Notes under the pieces: generated by a model
What the model was told of the DNA's origin: nothing
Databases searched by the model: none
Seen by the model: the letters and a program-made list of their open reading frames with translations, nothing else
Made by a program: the position numbers and the translations under genes
Shown here: positions 54,948-64,000 of the stretch, piece by piece
Numbering within the stretch: position 1 is the first letter of the stretch
Layout of the letters: each line of letters opens with the position of its first letter
Origin: Pseudomonas sp. 31-12
Lineage (GTDB): Bacteria > Pseudomonadota > Gammaproteobacteria > Pseudomonadales > Pseudomonadaceae
DNA: 64,000 nt
Direction of reading: 5' to 3'
Assembly: GCF_003151075.1 (NCBI RefSeq)
Contig: NZ_CP029482.1
Location: 62,001-126,000 of the forward strand

Positions 54948-57911
54948 ATGTCCTTCTCTCCCCAGCGCCTGGCATTCAGCATCGCGTTATTGATCAGCAC
55001 CGGCGCCCACGCCGCCCCCTTCAAAAATGTGCAAATCGACACTGCGACCACCGCCGCACAAACCCTCGGCGGTGCCGACACCCTGACGATCTCGGCGCCA
55101 GGCAGCATCACCAACGCGGGCAAGACTGTGAGCCTGAAAGACAGCACCAGCGGCACCGGTGTGGTGATCGATAACGCGGGCAAGATCATCTCGACCGGCG
55201 GCCGGGCGATCGACAGCAGCGGCGACCTGACGCAAGCGCGCAACTACAGCATTTACAACCGCGTTGGCGCGCAGATCCTTGGTTTCAATGACGCCCTGCG
55301 CATCGACAGCAACTTCGTCAGCGGCAGCCTGCTGATCGATAACAGCGGCATCATCCGCTCCACTACCGGGCAAGGGCTGGACCTGGATGCGTTGCGCAGT
55401 GCCGGGGTCAAAACCACGGTCATCAACCGCGCGGGCGGATTGATTCGCGGAGACGCCAGCGATGGCATGAAGACCGGCGCCAACGCGACGATCACCAACT
55501 ATGGCGAGATCGCTACCGGCGACTCTCGAAGCGCCGACGACAAGTTCGACGGTATCGACATCGATACCGCGACCGGCGTGACGGTGACCAACTACGGCAG
55601 CATTTCCGGCGGCCGCCACGGTATTACCACCGACCTCGGCGCGACACTGGCCAACTACGGCCAAATCACCGGTCGCAATGGCTCGGGTTTCGGCTCCGAT
55701 GGCGACGGCACCGTGATCAACCACGGCACGATTACCGGGTCCTATTCGGGCCTGCAACCTAATGGCGACGGCGATGGCGTGGACATCGACAATCTCGCCC
55801 ACATAGAGAACTACGGCACCATTCAAGGTATCGGCGCCGGGGGTGTCGACAAGGGTGGTTTCGCTAACGGCAGTGAAGGCATCGCGTTGGGCGGCGGCTA
55901 TGTGTTGAACGCCAACGGCGCGCTGATCGCCGGCGCCAACAGCGCGATTCTGGTGGACGACGGCAGCGGCGGTTCGGGCGTGGCGGCGACTACGCTGGAA
56001 AACTTCGGCACCATTCATGGCCTCGACGGTTTCGGTGTGAAGTTTGTCGGTGAGTTCGCCGACAACGTGATCAACGGCGGCACGATCAGCGGCAGCAACG
56101 GCCTGGCGCTGGATCTGGGGGGAGGCAACGACAGCCTGACATTGCGCAACGGCAGTCGCTTCGTCGGTGTAGTCGACGGCGGCAGCGGTGACGACCGCGT
56201 GGTAATGGACGACGCGGCGGGCGGCAGCTTCGGCGCGAGTCGCAACTTCGAATGGCTGGAGGTCAAGCAAGGTGCCTGGACGCTGACCGGGAGCGGTGAT
56301 TTCAGCGATGGCGGCGCGGTGCGCAACGGCGCGACGCTGATCAACCAGGGTGGCATCGCCGGCAGCCTGACCGTCGACGAGGGCGGTGTGTATGCCGGCG
56401 GTGGTTCGGTGGGCAACTTGCTGGTCAACGGCACTTTGCGCACCAACACTCAACTCGGCACGGCGACCATCACCCATGACTTGACCATGGGCAGCGGTTC
56501 CACTTTGGCCTATGGCGTCAACGCCGACGGCAGCAGCGCGCCGATCAAGGTCGGCGGCGTAGCCAACCTGAACGGCGCCACCCTGGCGGTGAACCCGGGC
56601 AGCGGCACCTATCCGTGGCAAAGCCAATACACCGTGCTGCAAGCCGCGAGCATCAACGGCACCTTCGGCAAAGTCACCAGCGACTACGCGTTCCTCACGC
56701 CGACCCTCGCGTACACCCCGACCCAGGTCGACCTGACCTACACGCGCAACGATGTCGCGTTCAACGAATTCGCGGTCACGGGTAACGGCAGCAACGCCGC
56801 CAACAGCCTGGCCTCGATGAGTAAAAACAACGAGCTCTACAACGCACTGCTCAACACCACCAGCTCCACGGCCGGCGCTGCAATCGAGCAACTCGCCGGC
56901 GCCAGCAACGCCAACCTGACCAGCGCCACCCTTGGTGCCATCAGCCAGATTGGCGGCAGCATGCTGTCGGCGATGCAACAAATGAGCGGCGGTTCAGGAT
57001 TGCTGGTTGGCCTGGATCAGCGCGATACCCCGGTGCTCGCCGCCACCGGCGTCCCGTCCGACGCCCGCAACCTCAACGACCCGAACGCCCAAGGCCGACT
57101 CTGGCTGCAAGCCATCGGCGGCTACGGCAAGCTCGATGGCGAACACGGCAACAGCGGTCTGGAACAACGCACCAAGGGCACCGTGCTCGGGACTGATTGG
57201 GCGCTCGATCCGCAATGGCGCCTGGGTGTTCTCGGCGGCTATTCGAAAACGGATCTGGACGCCACGGGAGTCGATGGCAACGTCGAGAGTTGGCACGCCG
57301 GCGTTTACGCCTTGCGCCAAAGCGGACCCTTCGCTTTGCGTCTCGGCGCCGCGTACAGCGGCCATCAAGGCGAAAGCAAACGTACTGTCGCTTTCAACGG
57401 TTTCAGCGACCGACCAAAAGGCGATTACGACGCCGACAGCCAACAGGCCTTCGCCGAACTCGGGTACGCGATGGGCAGCGGTCGCCTCAGCGCCGAACCG
57501 TTTGCCAGCCTCGGCTACCAGCGTTATCACCGCGACAGCTACCAGGAAAAAGGTGGAGCCGCAGCGTTGCAGGTGGACGAAGAAACACAGGACAACTTCA
57601 GCAGCACCTTCGGCCTGCGCCTGGCACACCTGAGTTCGCTGGAGAACGGCATGAGCCTGACGCCACGCATGACCGCTGGCTGGAAACACACCTATGGCGA
57701 TGTCAGCAACTCGACGCGCCAGGCATTTGTAGTCGGAGGAACGGCGTTCAGTGTCGATGGCAGTTCGCTGGATCGTGACAGTCTGGTGCTGGAAGCCGGG
57801 CTGGATCTGGGTATTTCAGCGCGGCATTCGGTGGGGGTGGGTTATAGCGGGGAGATGGGGAGCAACAGCCGCAATCATGGGGTGATTGGGCAGTGGCAGA
57901 TGAGTTTTTGA
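54948..57911 (+). CDS. Autotransporter (type Va) with beta-helix passenger
   Basis: 987 residues. Signal peptide 1-22 (AHA-A). The passenger (about 30-640) is a Gly/Asn/Thr-rich beta-helix with repeated NYGxI-type turns (NYGEI, NYGSI, NYGQI, NHGTI, NYGTI). A helical linker (about 640-700, AIEQLAGASNANLTSAT) precedes the 12-strand beta-barrel (about 715-987), which ends in Phe (WQMSF). The barrel inserts in the outer membrane and the passenger is displayed outside. No protease motif seen. Followed by a shorter paralogue. Confidence 0.92.
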   Translation: MSFSPQRLAFSIALLISTGAHAAPFKNVQIDTATTAAQTLGGADTLTISAPGSITNAGKTVSLKDSTSGTGVVIDNAGKIISTGGRAIDSSGDLTQARNYSIYNRVGAQILGFNDALRIDSNFVSGSLLIDNSGIIRSTTGQGLDLDALRSAGVKTTVINRAGGLIRGDASDGMKTGANATITNYGEIATGDSRSADDKFDGIDIDTATGVTVTNYGSISGGRHGITTDLGATLANYGQITGRNGSGFGSDGDGTVINHGTITGSYSGLQPNGDGDGVDIDNLAHIENYGTIQGIGAGGVDKGGFANGSEGIALGGGYVLNANGALIAGANSAILVDDGSGGSGVAATTLENFGTIHGLDGFGVKFVGEFADNVINGGTISGSNGLALDLGGGNDSLTLRNGSRFVGVVDGGSGDDRVVMDDAAGGSFGASRNFEWLEVKQGAWTLTGSGDFSDGGAVRNGATLINQGGIAGSLTVDEGGVYAGGGSVGNLLVNGTLRTNTQLGTATITHDLTMGSGSTLAYGVNADGSSAPIKVGGVANLNGATLAVNPGSGTYPWQSQYTVLQAASINGTFGKVTSDYAFLTPTLAYTPTQVDLTYTRNDVAFNEFAVTGNGSNAANSLASMSKNNELYNALLNTTSSTAGAAIEQLAGASNANLTSATLGAISQIGGSMLSAMQQMSGGSGLLVGLDQRDTPVLAATGVPSDARNLNDPNAQGRLWLQAIGGYGKLDGEHGNSGLEQRTKGTVLGTDWALDPQWRLGVLGGYSKTDLDATGVDGNVESWHAGVYALRQSGPFALRLGAAYSGHQGESKRTVAFNGFSDRPKGDYDADSQQAFAELGYAMGSGRLSAEPFASLGYQRYHRDSYQEKGGAAALQVDEETQDNFSSTFGLRLAHLSSLENGMSLTPRMTAGWKHTYGDVSNSTRQAFVVGGTAFSVDGSSLDRDSLVLEAGLDLGISARHSVGVGYSGEMGSNSRNHGVIGQWQMSF

Positions 57912-58082
57912 TTTTTCGCCAATGGACGCTTCCCCCAATGCTGTAGGGAAAGGCTTCTAATGCTCGGGCAATCCGTACGTGGGTGAAGCGCCCTGTGGTT
58001 TCGGCTACAAGCGAAGTCCCTGCGTCTTGCGAGACACCGAGAATCGCCCGGCATCCGGAAACTTCATCGACTTTTAAGGTTT

Positions 58083-58109
58083 GGCCTCCTTCACAAGAGG
58101 CTGAACCCG
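58083..58109 (+). promoter_or_regulatory. Possible Shine-Dalgarno-blocking hairpin
   Basis: GCCTC and GAGGC pair around an eight-base loop just before the ATG of the second autotransporter; the right arm holds the ribosome site AGAGG. Short, so it is only suggestive. Confidence 0.35.
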
Positions 58110-60272
58110 ATGCAGATTCAACACACGTTCCGACCCCACTACATAGCGCTGGCGATTTCCTTGGCGCTCGGCCATGCCGGTTCCGCGAATGCTCAAGATC
58201 CCGCCTCTCTCTCACCGCCACCCGTTGACCAACTGGCGTGGATCGAAGCATTCATCAGCGATCCCGACACCGTTACAACGTCGGTAACCAAATCAGAAAC
58301 GGGGCCTGACGGTGTCGCGTTAAAACTCGGTGATTCCAATGATCTGGTCACCGTCAGCCGACGCGGCCGCTTCGTCGGGATCGTTGACGGCGGTGGAGGC
58401 ACCAATGCGCTGCAACTCGATACCTTGAGTGGTGGCGAAATCGGCGAGAGCCGGAACTTTAATTTCCTGCACATCAAGCGCGGTCCGTGGACATTGACGG
58501 GGAACGATGATTTCTCAAACGGTGGGTTAGTCATGGACAACGCAACACTGACCAACCGCGGGCGTATCATCGGCCCGGTAACAGTGGAGAAGAAAGCGAC
58601 CTACCGCGGCGCGGGTCAGGTCGGCCACTTGCTGGTGGCGGGCCGCCTTGAGGTCAATGCGTTGCATGGAGCGCCCAAGGTAAATGGCAACCTTGAACTG
58701 CAGAACACCGCAGAACTCATCTACGAGGTGAACGCCGATGGCCGCAGCGAAACGATCAAAGTTGATGGCATCGCCAAACTCGACAATGCCACGCTGAATA
58801 TCGTCGCAGTGCCGGGTGACTACCCGTTGAGCAATCAGTACACCCTCATTCAGGCCGAAGGGGTCGAAGGTAAATTCGGCAAAGTCCTCAACGATCTGGC
58901 GTTCATGACGTCGACCGTTGAGCACAATGGAAAAACGGTCGAACTGACGTTCGCGCGCAACAAGGTGCCTATCGAGAGTTTCGCGAATAGCAACAACGGA
59001 CGTGAACTCTCCCAAAGCATCGATGAGCCAGAGGAATTACGGCAAGAGCAGGTGCTATCTGACAACGCTTCCTCCCCCGCGCAAGCCCTGAATCCACTGA
59101 CAAGCACCGATTCTTCTCCCACCGCTCCCACACCGATCGCTCCCACCGATGCGATCGCACCCACTGCCTCAACTCCATCAACAACGACTAATCCCGTCGC
59201 CACAACACCAAAACCAACCACCCCCGCAAACGCCGCTGTCAACGCCCTGCTCGGCAGTAACAAAGTGATCGCCGCCCATGCAATTGAACAGCTTGCTGGC
59301 GGCAACACCGCCAACCTCGCCAAAGCCACCCTGAACAGTGACAGCCCGGTCAGCGCCACCCTGCTCTCAGCCATGCGCCAATTGGACAGCGCCAGCGGCT
59401 ACAACAAACCCGGCAACCGATCCAACGCACCAAGCCTGGCCGTCGGCAACGAAGAAAACGGCAGGGTCTGGCTGCAAGCCTTGGGGCACGGCGGAACACT
59501 GGATCGCGACCACGATGCGCTGCAAACATCGACCAAAGGTCTCGTTCTGGGCGCGGATTGGCGCGTTGATGAGGAATGGCGTATCGGTGTGATGGGCGGC
59601 AAGTCCGAGACCCGCCTGGACAGCCGCGAGCTCGACGGCGATCTCGACAGTTGGCACTTGGGCGCCTATGCGCTGCGCCAGAGCGGCCCCATGTCGCTGC
59701 GCCTCGGCGCGACCTACAGCAATCACGACGGCAGCACAAAACGGCGGGTTGCCTTCAACGGTTTCAGCGACCGTCCCGAAGGCCGTTACGACGCCAGCAC
59801 CCAGCAGGCCTTCGCGGAAGTGGGTTACAACCTCGGTCGGGCCAATGTCAGCATCGAACCGTTTGCCAGCGTTGGCTATCAACGCTATCAGCGCGACGGC
59901 TACACCGAAAAAGGTGGCGCGGCCGCACTTAAAGTCCACGGCCAGACCCAGAACAATATGTACAGCACACTCGGTCTGCGTCTGGCGAAGGTCAACACGC
60001 TGGATAACGGCATGCAACTGACGCCGCGGTTCAGTGCCGGCTGGAAACACACGTATGGAGACGTCTACAGCGATACCCGCCAACGACTGGTAACGGGCGG
60101 AAAAAACTTCACCGTATCCGGTGCGCCGCTGGACCGTGACAGCTTGCTGGTTAATGCAGGGCTGGACTTGGGCTTGTCAGCGAAACAGACGCTGGGTGTT
60201 GGCCTTATCGGCGAGATCGGCACTGACAGCCGCAATCATGGCGTAACGGGTCAGTGGCGGATGGCGTTCTGA
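58110..60272 (+). CDS. Autotransporter with short passenger, paralogue of the preceding gene
   Basis: 720 residues. Signal peptide 1-29 (ANA-Q). The passenger is short (about 30-310), lacking most of the beta-helix of its neighbour, but shares the RGRFVGIVDGG and the WTLTGNDDFSNGG part. A Pro/Thr/Ser-rich stretch (about 310-375) follows. The helical linker (AIEQLAGGNTANL) and the barrel (about 450-720, ending WRMAF) are clearly homologous to the upstream gene, pointing to a tandem duplication with passenger shortening. Barrel seems intact. Confidence 0.88.
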   Translation: MQIQHTFRPHYIALAISLALGHAGSANAQDPASLSPPPVDQLAWIEAFISDPDTVTTSVTKSETGPDGVALKLGDSNDLVTVSRRGRFVGIVDGGGGTNALQLDTLSGGEIGESRNFNFLHIKRGPWTLTGNDDFSNGGLVMDNATLTNRGRIIGPVTVEKKATYRGAGQVGHLLVAGRLEVNALHGAPKVNGNLELQNTAELIYEVNADGRSETIKVDGIAKLDNATLNIVAVPGDYPLSNQYTLIQAEGVEGKFGKVLNDLAFMTSTVEHNGKTVELTFARNKVPIESFANSNNGRELSQSIDEPEELRQEQVLSDNASSPAQALNPLTSTDSSPTAPTPIAPTDAIAPTASTPSTTTNPVATTPKPTTPANAAVNALLGSNKVIAAHAIEQLAGGNTANLAKATLNSDSPVSATLLSAMRQLDSASGYNKPGNRSNAPSLAVGNEENGRVWLQALGHGGTLDRDHDALQTSTKGLVLGADWRVDEEWRIGVMGGKSETRLDSRELDGDLDSWHLGAYALRQSGPMSLRLGATYSNHDGSTKRRVAFNGFSDRPEGRYDASTQQAFAEVGYNLGRANVSIEPFASVGYQRYQRDGYTEKGGAAALKVHGQTQNNMYSTLGLRLAKVNTLDNGMQLTPRFSAGWKHTYGDVYSDTRQRLVTGGKNFTVSGAPLDRDSLLVNAGLDLGLSAKQTLGVGLIGEIGTDSRNHGVTGQWRMAF

Positions 60273-60297
60273 TCAACAACTGACTCAACGCAGTCCC

Positions 60298-60325
60298 TGT
60301 GGGAGCGAGCAGGCTCGCTCCCACA
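60298..60325. repeat. Single REP palindrome
   Basis: TGTGGGAGCGAGC and its complement around a tiny loop. Unlike the other REP sites it is a single palindrome and not a doublet. Confidence 0.8.
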
Positions 60326-60348
60326 TTTGCCAACGCGAAACTCCGGAC

Positions 60349-60374
60349 AAAAAAAGGGGAGCACATGCCCCCCC
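60349..60374 (-). terminator. Rho-independent terminator of pycAB
   Basis: On the minus strand a GGGG/CCCC stem with GCATGTGC inner palindrome is followed by seven T. It lies about 33 bases after the pycB stop. Confidence 0.85.
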
Positions 60375-60406
60375 GAGGTTTAAAGCGTTGTATCGAGGCT
60401 GTTAAC

Positions 60407-62215
60407 TCAGCCTTCGATCTCGATCAGGATTTCGCCCGGGTTCACCCGGTCGCCCTTGGCCACATGGATGGCGGTGACTTTGCCGGCGATGGCTGCCTGG
60501 ACTTCGGTTTCCATCTTCATCGCTTCGGTGATCAGCACGGCTTGCCCCGCTTTCACGGTGTCGCCTTCCTTGACCAGCACGTCGACGATGTTGCCCGGCA
60601 TGGTGGTGCTGACGTGGCCTGGAGCGCTAGCTTGCTTGCGCTTGCTGCTGCCGCCGCTGACAAACTCGTTGAGCGGTTCGAACACCACTTCTTCCGGCAT
60701 GCCGTCGATGGACAGGTAGAAGTGACGCTTGCCTTCCGCCTTGACGCCGACACCGGTGATGTCGACGCGGTAGGTTTCGCCGTGGACGTCGATGACGAAC
60801 TCAGTCGGCACGCCTTCGCCACCGGCTGAGGTCACACCGCCGGCCTCAGGGATCGGCAGCAGCACTTCTGGAGTCAGGGTGCCGGCAGCACGTTCTTCGA
60901 GGAACTTGCGGCCGATGTCCGGGAACATGGCGTAGGTCAGCACGTCCTCTTCAGACTTGGCCACAGCACCGATCTCGGCACGCAGTTTGGTCATTTCCGG
61001 CTTGAGCAGATCAGCCGGGCGCACGTCGATCACTTCTTCGCTACCGATCGCCTGGCGACGCAGTTTTTCGTTCACGATGCCCGGCGCCTTGCCGTAGCCG
61101 CCTTGCAGGTAAAGCTTCACTTCGTTGGTGATGGTCTTGTAGCGCTCGCCGGCCAGCACGTTGAAAAACGCCTGGGTGCCGACGATTTGCGAGGTCGGGG
61201 TCACCAGCGGCGGGAAGCCGAGGTCTTCACGAACCCGCGGGATTTCGGCCAGCACTTCCGCCATGCGGTTCAGGGCGCCCTGCTCTTTCAACTGGTTAGC
61301 CAGGTTGGAAATCATCCCGCCCGGTACCTGGTTGACTTGCACGCGGGTGTCGACGGCGGTGAACTCGCTTTCGAACTGGTGATATTTTTTGCGCACGGCG
61401 TAGAAGTACAGGCCGATCTCTTGCAGCAGTTCCAGGTTCAGGCCGGTGTCGAACTCGCTGCCTTTAAGGGCGGCAACCATCGACTCGGTACCTGGGTGGC
61501 TGGTGCCCGAGGCGAAGCTGGAGATCGCGGTGTCGATGTGATCGGCACCGTTTTCGATGGCCTTGAGTTGGCACATCGTGGCCAGGCCGGCAGTGTCATG
61601 GGAGTGGATGAAGACCGGCAGCGACTGCTCGGATTTCAACGCCTTGACCAGTTCGCCGGTGGCGTACGGGGTCAGCAGGCCGGCCATGTCCTTGATCGCC
61701 ACCGAGTCGCAACCCATGGCTTCCATTTGTTTGGCCTGGGCCACGAACGCGTCGATGGTGTGCACCGGGCTGGTGGTGTAGGCGATGGTGCCCTGGGCGT
61801 GTTTGCCAGCAGCTTTCACCGCTTCAATGGCCACTCGCAGGTTACGCACGTCGTTCATGGCATCGAAGATGCGGAACACGTCGATGCCGTTGACCGCTGC
61901 CTTGGCAACGAACGCTCTGACCACGTCGTCGCTGTAGTGGCGGTAACCCAGCAGGTTCTGGCCACGCAGGAGCATTTGCAGGCGTGTGTTAGGCAGCGCG
62001 GCACGCAGTTGGCGCAGACGCTCCCACGGGTCTTCTTTCAGAAAACGCACGCAGGCGTCGAAGGTTGCGCCGCCCCAGCATTCCAGCGACCAGTAGCCGA
62101 CTTTGTCGAGCTTGTCGCAGATCGGCAGCATGTCTTCGGTGCGCATGCGGGTCGCGAGCAGCGATTGGTGGGCGTCGCGCAGGATGGTGTCGGTAACGTG
62201 GATTTTCTTGCTCAT
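60407..62215 (-). CDS. pycB: Pyruvate carboxylase subunit B (OadA-type)
   Basis: 602 residues. The carboxyltransferase domain (about 5-300) starts VTDTILRDAHQSLLATRM with metal and substrate residues. A conserved PYC region (about 310-470) and a C-terminal biotinyl domain (about 530-602) follow, with the biotin Lys in EAMKMETEV. It makes oxaloacetate from pyruvate with PycA. ATG at 62215 is chosen; it is 11 bases after the pycA stop. Could also be named oxaloacetate decarboxylase alpha subunit, but the neighbouring biotin carboxylase favours pyruvate carboxylase. Confidence 0.93.
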   Translation of the reverse strand: MSKKIHVTDTILRDAHQSLLATRMRTEDMLPICDKLDKVGYWSLECWGGATFDACVRFLKEDPWERLRQLRAALPNTRLQMLLRGQNLLGYRHYSDDVVRAFVAKAAVNGIDVFRIFDAMNDVRNLRVAIEAVKAAGKHAQGTIAYTTSPVHTIDAFVAQAKQMEAMGCDSVAIKDMAGLLTPYATGELVKALKSEQSLPVFIHSHDTAGLATMCQLKAIENGADHIDTAISSFASGTSHPGTESMVAALKGSEFDTGLNLELLQEIGLYFYAVRKKYHQFESEFTAVDTRVQVNQVPGGMISNLANQLKEQGALNRMAEVLAEIPRVREDLGFPPLVTPTSQIVGTQAFFNVLAGERYKTITNEVKLYLQGGYGKAPGIVNEKLRRQAIGSEEVIDVRPADLLKPEMTKLRAEIGAVAKSEEDVLTYAMFPDIGRKFLEERAAGTLTPEVLLPIPEAGGVTSAGGEGVPTEFVIDVHGETYRVDITGVGVKAEGKRHFYLSIDGMPEEVVFEPLNEFVSGGSSKRKQASAPGHVSTTMPGNIVDVLVKEGDTVKAGQAVLITEAMKMETEVQAAIAGKVTAIHVAKGDRVNPGEILIEIEG

Positions 62216-62226
62216 TGTTCTATTCC

Positions 62227-63642
62227 TCACAGGCCTGCGTGGGCGGCGATGGCGGCGGCGATGGCCAGGGCCAGCTCTTCGGGTTTGCGCTTGATCGAGT
62301 AGTTGGTCAGTTCAGGGTGGCTTTCAACGAAGCTGGTGTTGAACTGGCCGCTACGGAATTCCGGGTTACGCAGGATTTCCTGGTAGTACGCGGCGGTGGT
62401 CTTGACCCCTTGCAGACGCATGTCGTCGAGGGCGCGCAAGCCACGGTCCATCGCTTCTTCCCAGGTCAGCGCCCATACCACCAGTTTCAGGCACATGGAG
62501 TCGTAGAACGGCGGAATGGTGTAGCCGGTATAGATCGCCGTGTCGGTGCGCACGCCGGGGCCGCCGGGCGCGTAGTAACGAGTGATCTTGCCGAAGCTCG
62601 GCAGGAAGTTGTTTTTCGGGTCTTCGGCGTTGATGCGGAATTGCAACGCGAAACCACGGTGCTGGATGTCTTCCTGTTTCACCGAAAGCGGCAGGCCGGA
62701 CGCGATGCGGATCTGCTCACGCACAATGTCGATGCCGGTGATTTCTTCGGTGATGGTGTGTTCCACCTGCACCCGGGTGTTCATCTCCATGAAGTACACC
62801 TCGCCCTCGGCGAGCAGGAACTCCACGGTGCCGGCGTTCTCGTAACCCACAGCCTTGGCCGCACGCACCGACAGGTCGCCGATGTAGGCGCGCTGTTCCG
62901 GGGTCAGTTGCGGGCTTGGCGCGATTTCGATGAGCTTCTGGTTGCGGCGCTGGATCGAGCAATCACGCTCGAACAGGTGCACCACGTTGCCAAAACTGTC
63001 GCCGAGGATCTGCGCTTCGATGTGTTTCGGATTGACGATGCATTTTTCGAGGAACACTTCCGCCGAACCAAAGGCCTTGGTGGCTTCGGAAATGACTCGC
63101 GGGAAGGCTTGTTCGAGTTCTTCACGGCTGTCGCAGCGCCGGATACCACGGCCACCACCACCGGAAGTTGCCTTGAGCATCACCGGATAACCGATACGGT
63201 CACCTTCGACCAAGGCTTCCGTGATGTCCGCGACGTTGCCTTCGGTGCCTGGCGTGACCGGCACACCGGCCTTGATCATGCTGCGGCGCGCTTCGGTCTT
63301 GTCGCCCATGCGGCGAATGACTTCAGCCGATGGACCAATGAATTTGATGCCGCGTTCAGCGCAGATATCTGCCAGCTCGGCGTTTTCCGAGAGGAAACCG
63401 TAGCCGGGATGCAACGCATCACAACCGGTTTCCACGGCCAGATTCACCAGCTTGCGCGCATTCAGGTAACCGGCCAGTGGCTCGGCACCGATGCTGTGGG
63501 CCTCGTCCGCGCGTTTCACATGCAAGGCATGGCGGTCGGCGTCGGAATAGATCGCGACCGAGCGAATGCCCATCTCGGCGCAGGCACGCACGATTCGTAC
63601 GGCAATCTCACCACGGTTGGCGATCAGGATCTTTTTTATCAC
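62227..63642 (-). CDS. pycA: Pyruvate carboxylase subunit A (biotin carboxylase)
   Basis: 471 residues. An ATP-grasp biotin carboxylase with the start IKKILIANRGEIAVRIVRA, the Gly-rich ATP loop KATSGGGGRGIRRC and the active-site EMNTRVQVEH. It carboxylates the biotin carried by PycB. Distinct from accC, since no accB is nearby. ATG at 63642 has a GGGAACC-like weak ribosome site. Divergent from a LysR regulator 190 bases away. Confidence 0.94.
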   Translation of the reverse strand: MIKKILIANRGEIAVRIVRACAEMGIRSVAIYSDADRHALHVKRADEAHSIGAEPLAGYLNARKLVNLAVETGCDALHPGYGFLSENAELADICAERGIKFIGPSAEVIRRMGDKTEARRSMIKAGVPVTPGTEGNVADITEALVEGDRIGYPVMLKATSGGGGRGIRRCDSREELEQAFPRVISEATKAFGSAEVFLEKCIVNPKHIEAQILGDSFGNVVHLFERDCSIQRRNQKLIEIAPSPQLTPEQRAYIGDLSVRAAKAVGYENAGTVEFLLAEGEVYFMEMNTRVQVEHTITEEITGIDIVREQIRIASGLPLSVKQEDIQHRGFALQFRINAEDPKNNFLPSFGKITRYYAPGGPGVRTDTAIYTGYTIPPFYDSMCLKLVVWALTWEEAMDRGLRALDDMRLQGVKTTAAYYQEILRNPEFRSGQFNTSFVESHPELTNYSIKRKPEELALAIAAAIAAHAGL

Positions 63643-63832
63643 TTGGAGGTTCCCTTGAGCCGGTGGTACCCACGACCTGCTAGACCAGGTCGACGCGTGA
63701 CTAAATGTTTCGATTTAGTCGCAGCCCCACACTAGCCCCCACAAGGGATTAACAAAAATGATTAATAATTGGGTTAGCCATAAGTAAAGACTTATAGTTG
63801 ATTCATCAGCCTGGGGCGGGAGCTTCTAGATA

Positions 63833-64000
63833 ATGCGTAAGTCATTGATGCGTATGACATTGCGTCAATTGCAGATCTTCAATGAGGTCTGTGATTTGCG
63901 ATCCTACAGCCGCGCAGCCGACGAAATGTCGCTCACACAACCTGCCGTGAGCCTGCAGATTCGTCAACTTGAGGAGCTGATTGGTCAGCCTTTGTTCGAT
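63833..64000 (+). CDS. LysR-type regulator, cut by right window edge
   Basis: Only the first 56 codons are visible. They hold a winged-helix start MTLRQLQIFNEVCDLRSYSRAA, split as LRQLQIFNEV and SYSRAADEMSLTQPAVSLQI. It is divergent from pycA and may control it, as I recall for Pseudomonas. The ATG at 63833 is the most upstream; 63848 and 63854 are alternatives. Confidence 0.88.
   Translation, partial: MRKSLMRMTLRQLQIFNEVCDLRSYSRAADEMSLTQPAVSLQIRQLEELIGQPLFD

Noticed and set aside
54987..56981. 664-codon minus-strand frame
   Set aside because: Shadow of the first autotransporter passenger.
62215..63735. 506-codon plus-strand frame
   Set aside because: Shadow of pycA, which carries all biotin carboxylase motifs.

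Overview
The window looks like chromosomal DNA of a Pseudomonas of the P. fluorescens group. It has high GC, Pseudomonas-type Shine-Dalgarno sequences, many fluorescens-type REP palindromes, and a gene order (hup - rubredoxin reductase - rubredoxin // ubiC - ubiA - phoB - phoR - pstSCAB - phoU, then purEK - LysR - aspA, and pycAB - LysR) that I recall as typical of Pseudomonas. No rRNA, tRNA, CRISPR array or insertion sequence was seen.

Layout. 1-10781 (minus): part of a type VI secretion (T6SS) cluster, tssA-B-C-E, then a PAAR spike gene, a small GxSxG lipase-like effector candidate and two small membrane-protein genes, then tssF-G and a truncated clpV/tssH running off the left end. 10782-11431 is a gene-free gap with hairpins. 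11432-14894: HU protein, rubredoxin pair, ubiCA. 14951-29834: Met-rich secreted protein, phoBR, CNNM transporter, M23 peptidase, response regulator, the phosphate uptake genes phoU-pstBACS with three Pho boxes, and an MFS transporter. 30217-43872: housekeeping and nitrogen or polyamine metabolism (thioesterase, mutarotase, purEK with a possible attenuator leader, LysR, aspA, amino-acid symporter, asparaginase, AraC regulator, acetylpolyamine amidohydrolase and polyamine-binding protein). 44017-48597: a 1526-residue dermonecrotic-toxin-like protein. 48673-52079: a MocR regulator divergent from a PaiB-like gene and two acetyltransferases. 52197-54863: homocysteine S-methyltransferase divergent from an ABC transporter lacking its ATPase. 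54948-60272: two tandem paralogous autotransporters. 60407-63642: two-subunit pyruvate carboxylase, with the start of a LysR regulator divergent from it at the right end.

How the parts work together. PhoB-PhoR senses phosphate limitation, and PhoB should act at the Pho boxes before phoB, pstS and pstC. PhoU and PstSCAB feed back on PhoR. The PAAR - lipase - membrane protein block is placed like an effector/immunity cassette loaded on the tip of the T6SS that surrounds it, and it is visibly AT-richer than its neighbours. The aspartase, asparaginase, symporter and polyamine genes form a nitrogen-scavenging neighbourhood.

Most unusual signals: (i) six DnaA-box-like 9-mers, three of them perfect, inside the linker-coding part of the MocR gene, five of them at an exact 12-bp period; (ii) the candidate T6SS lipase cassette embedded between tssE and tssF; (iii) a terminator/antiterminator-like leader before purEK; (iv) a palindrome over the -10 and a long foldable leader before the AGCS symporter; (v) the tandem autotransporters with divergent passengers. 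All function calls are from reading the translated sequence and remembered family features; no database search was run.
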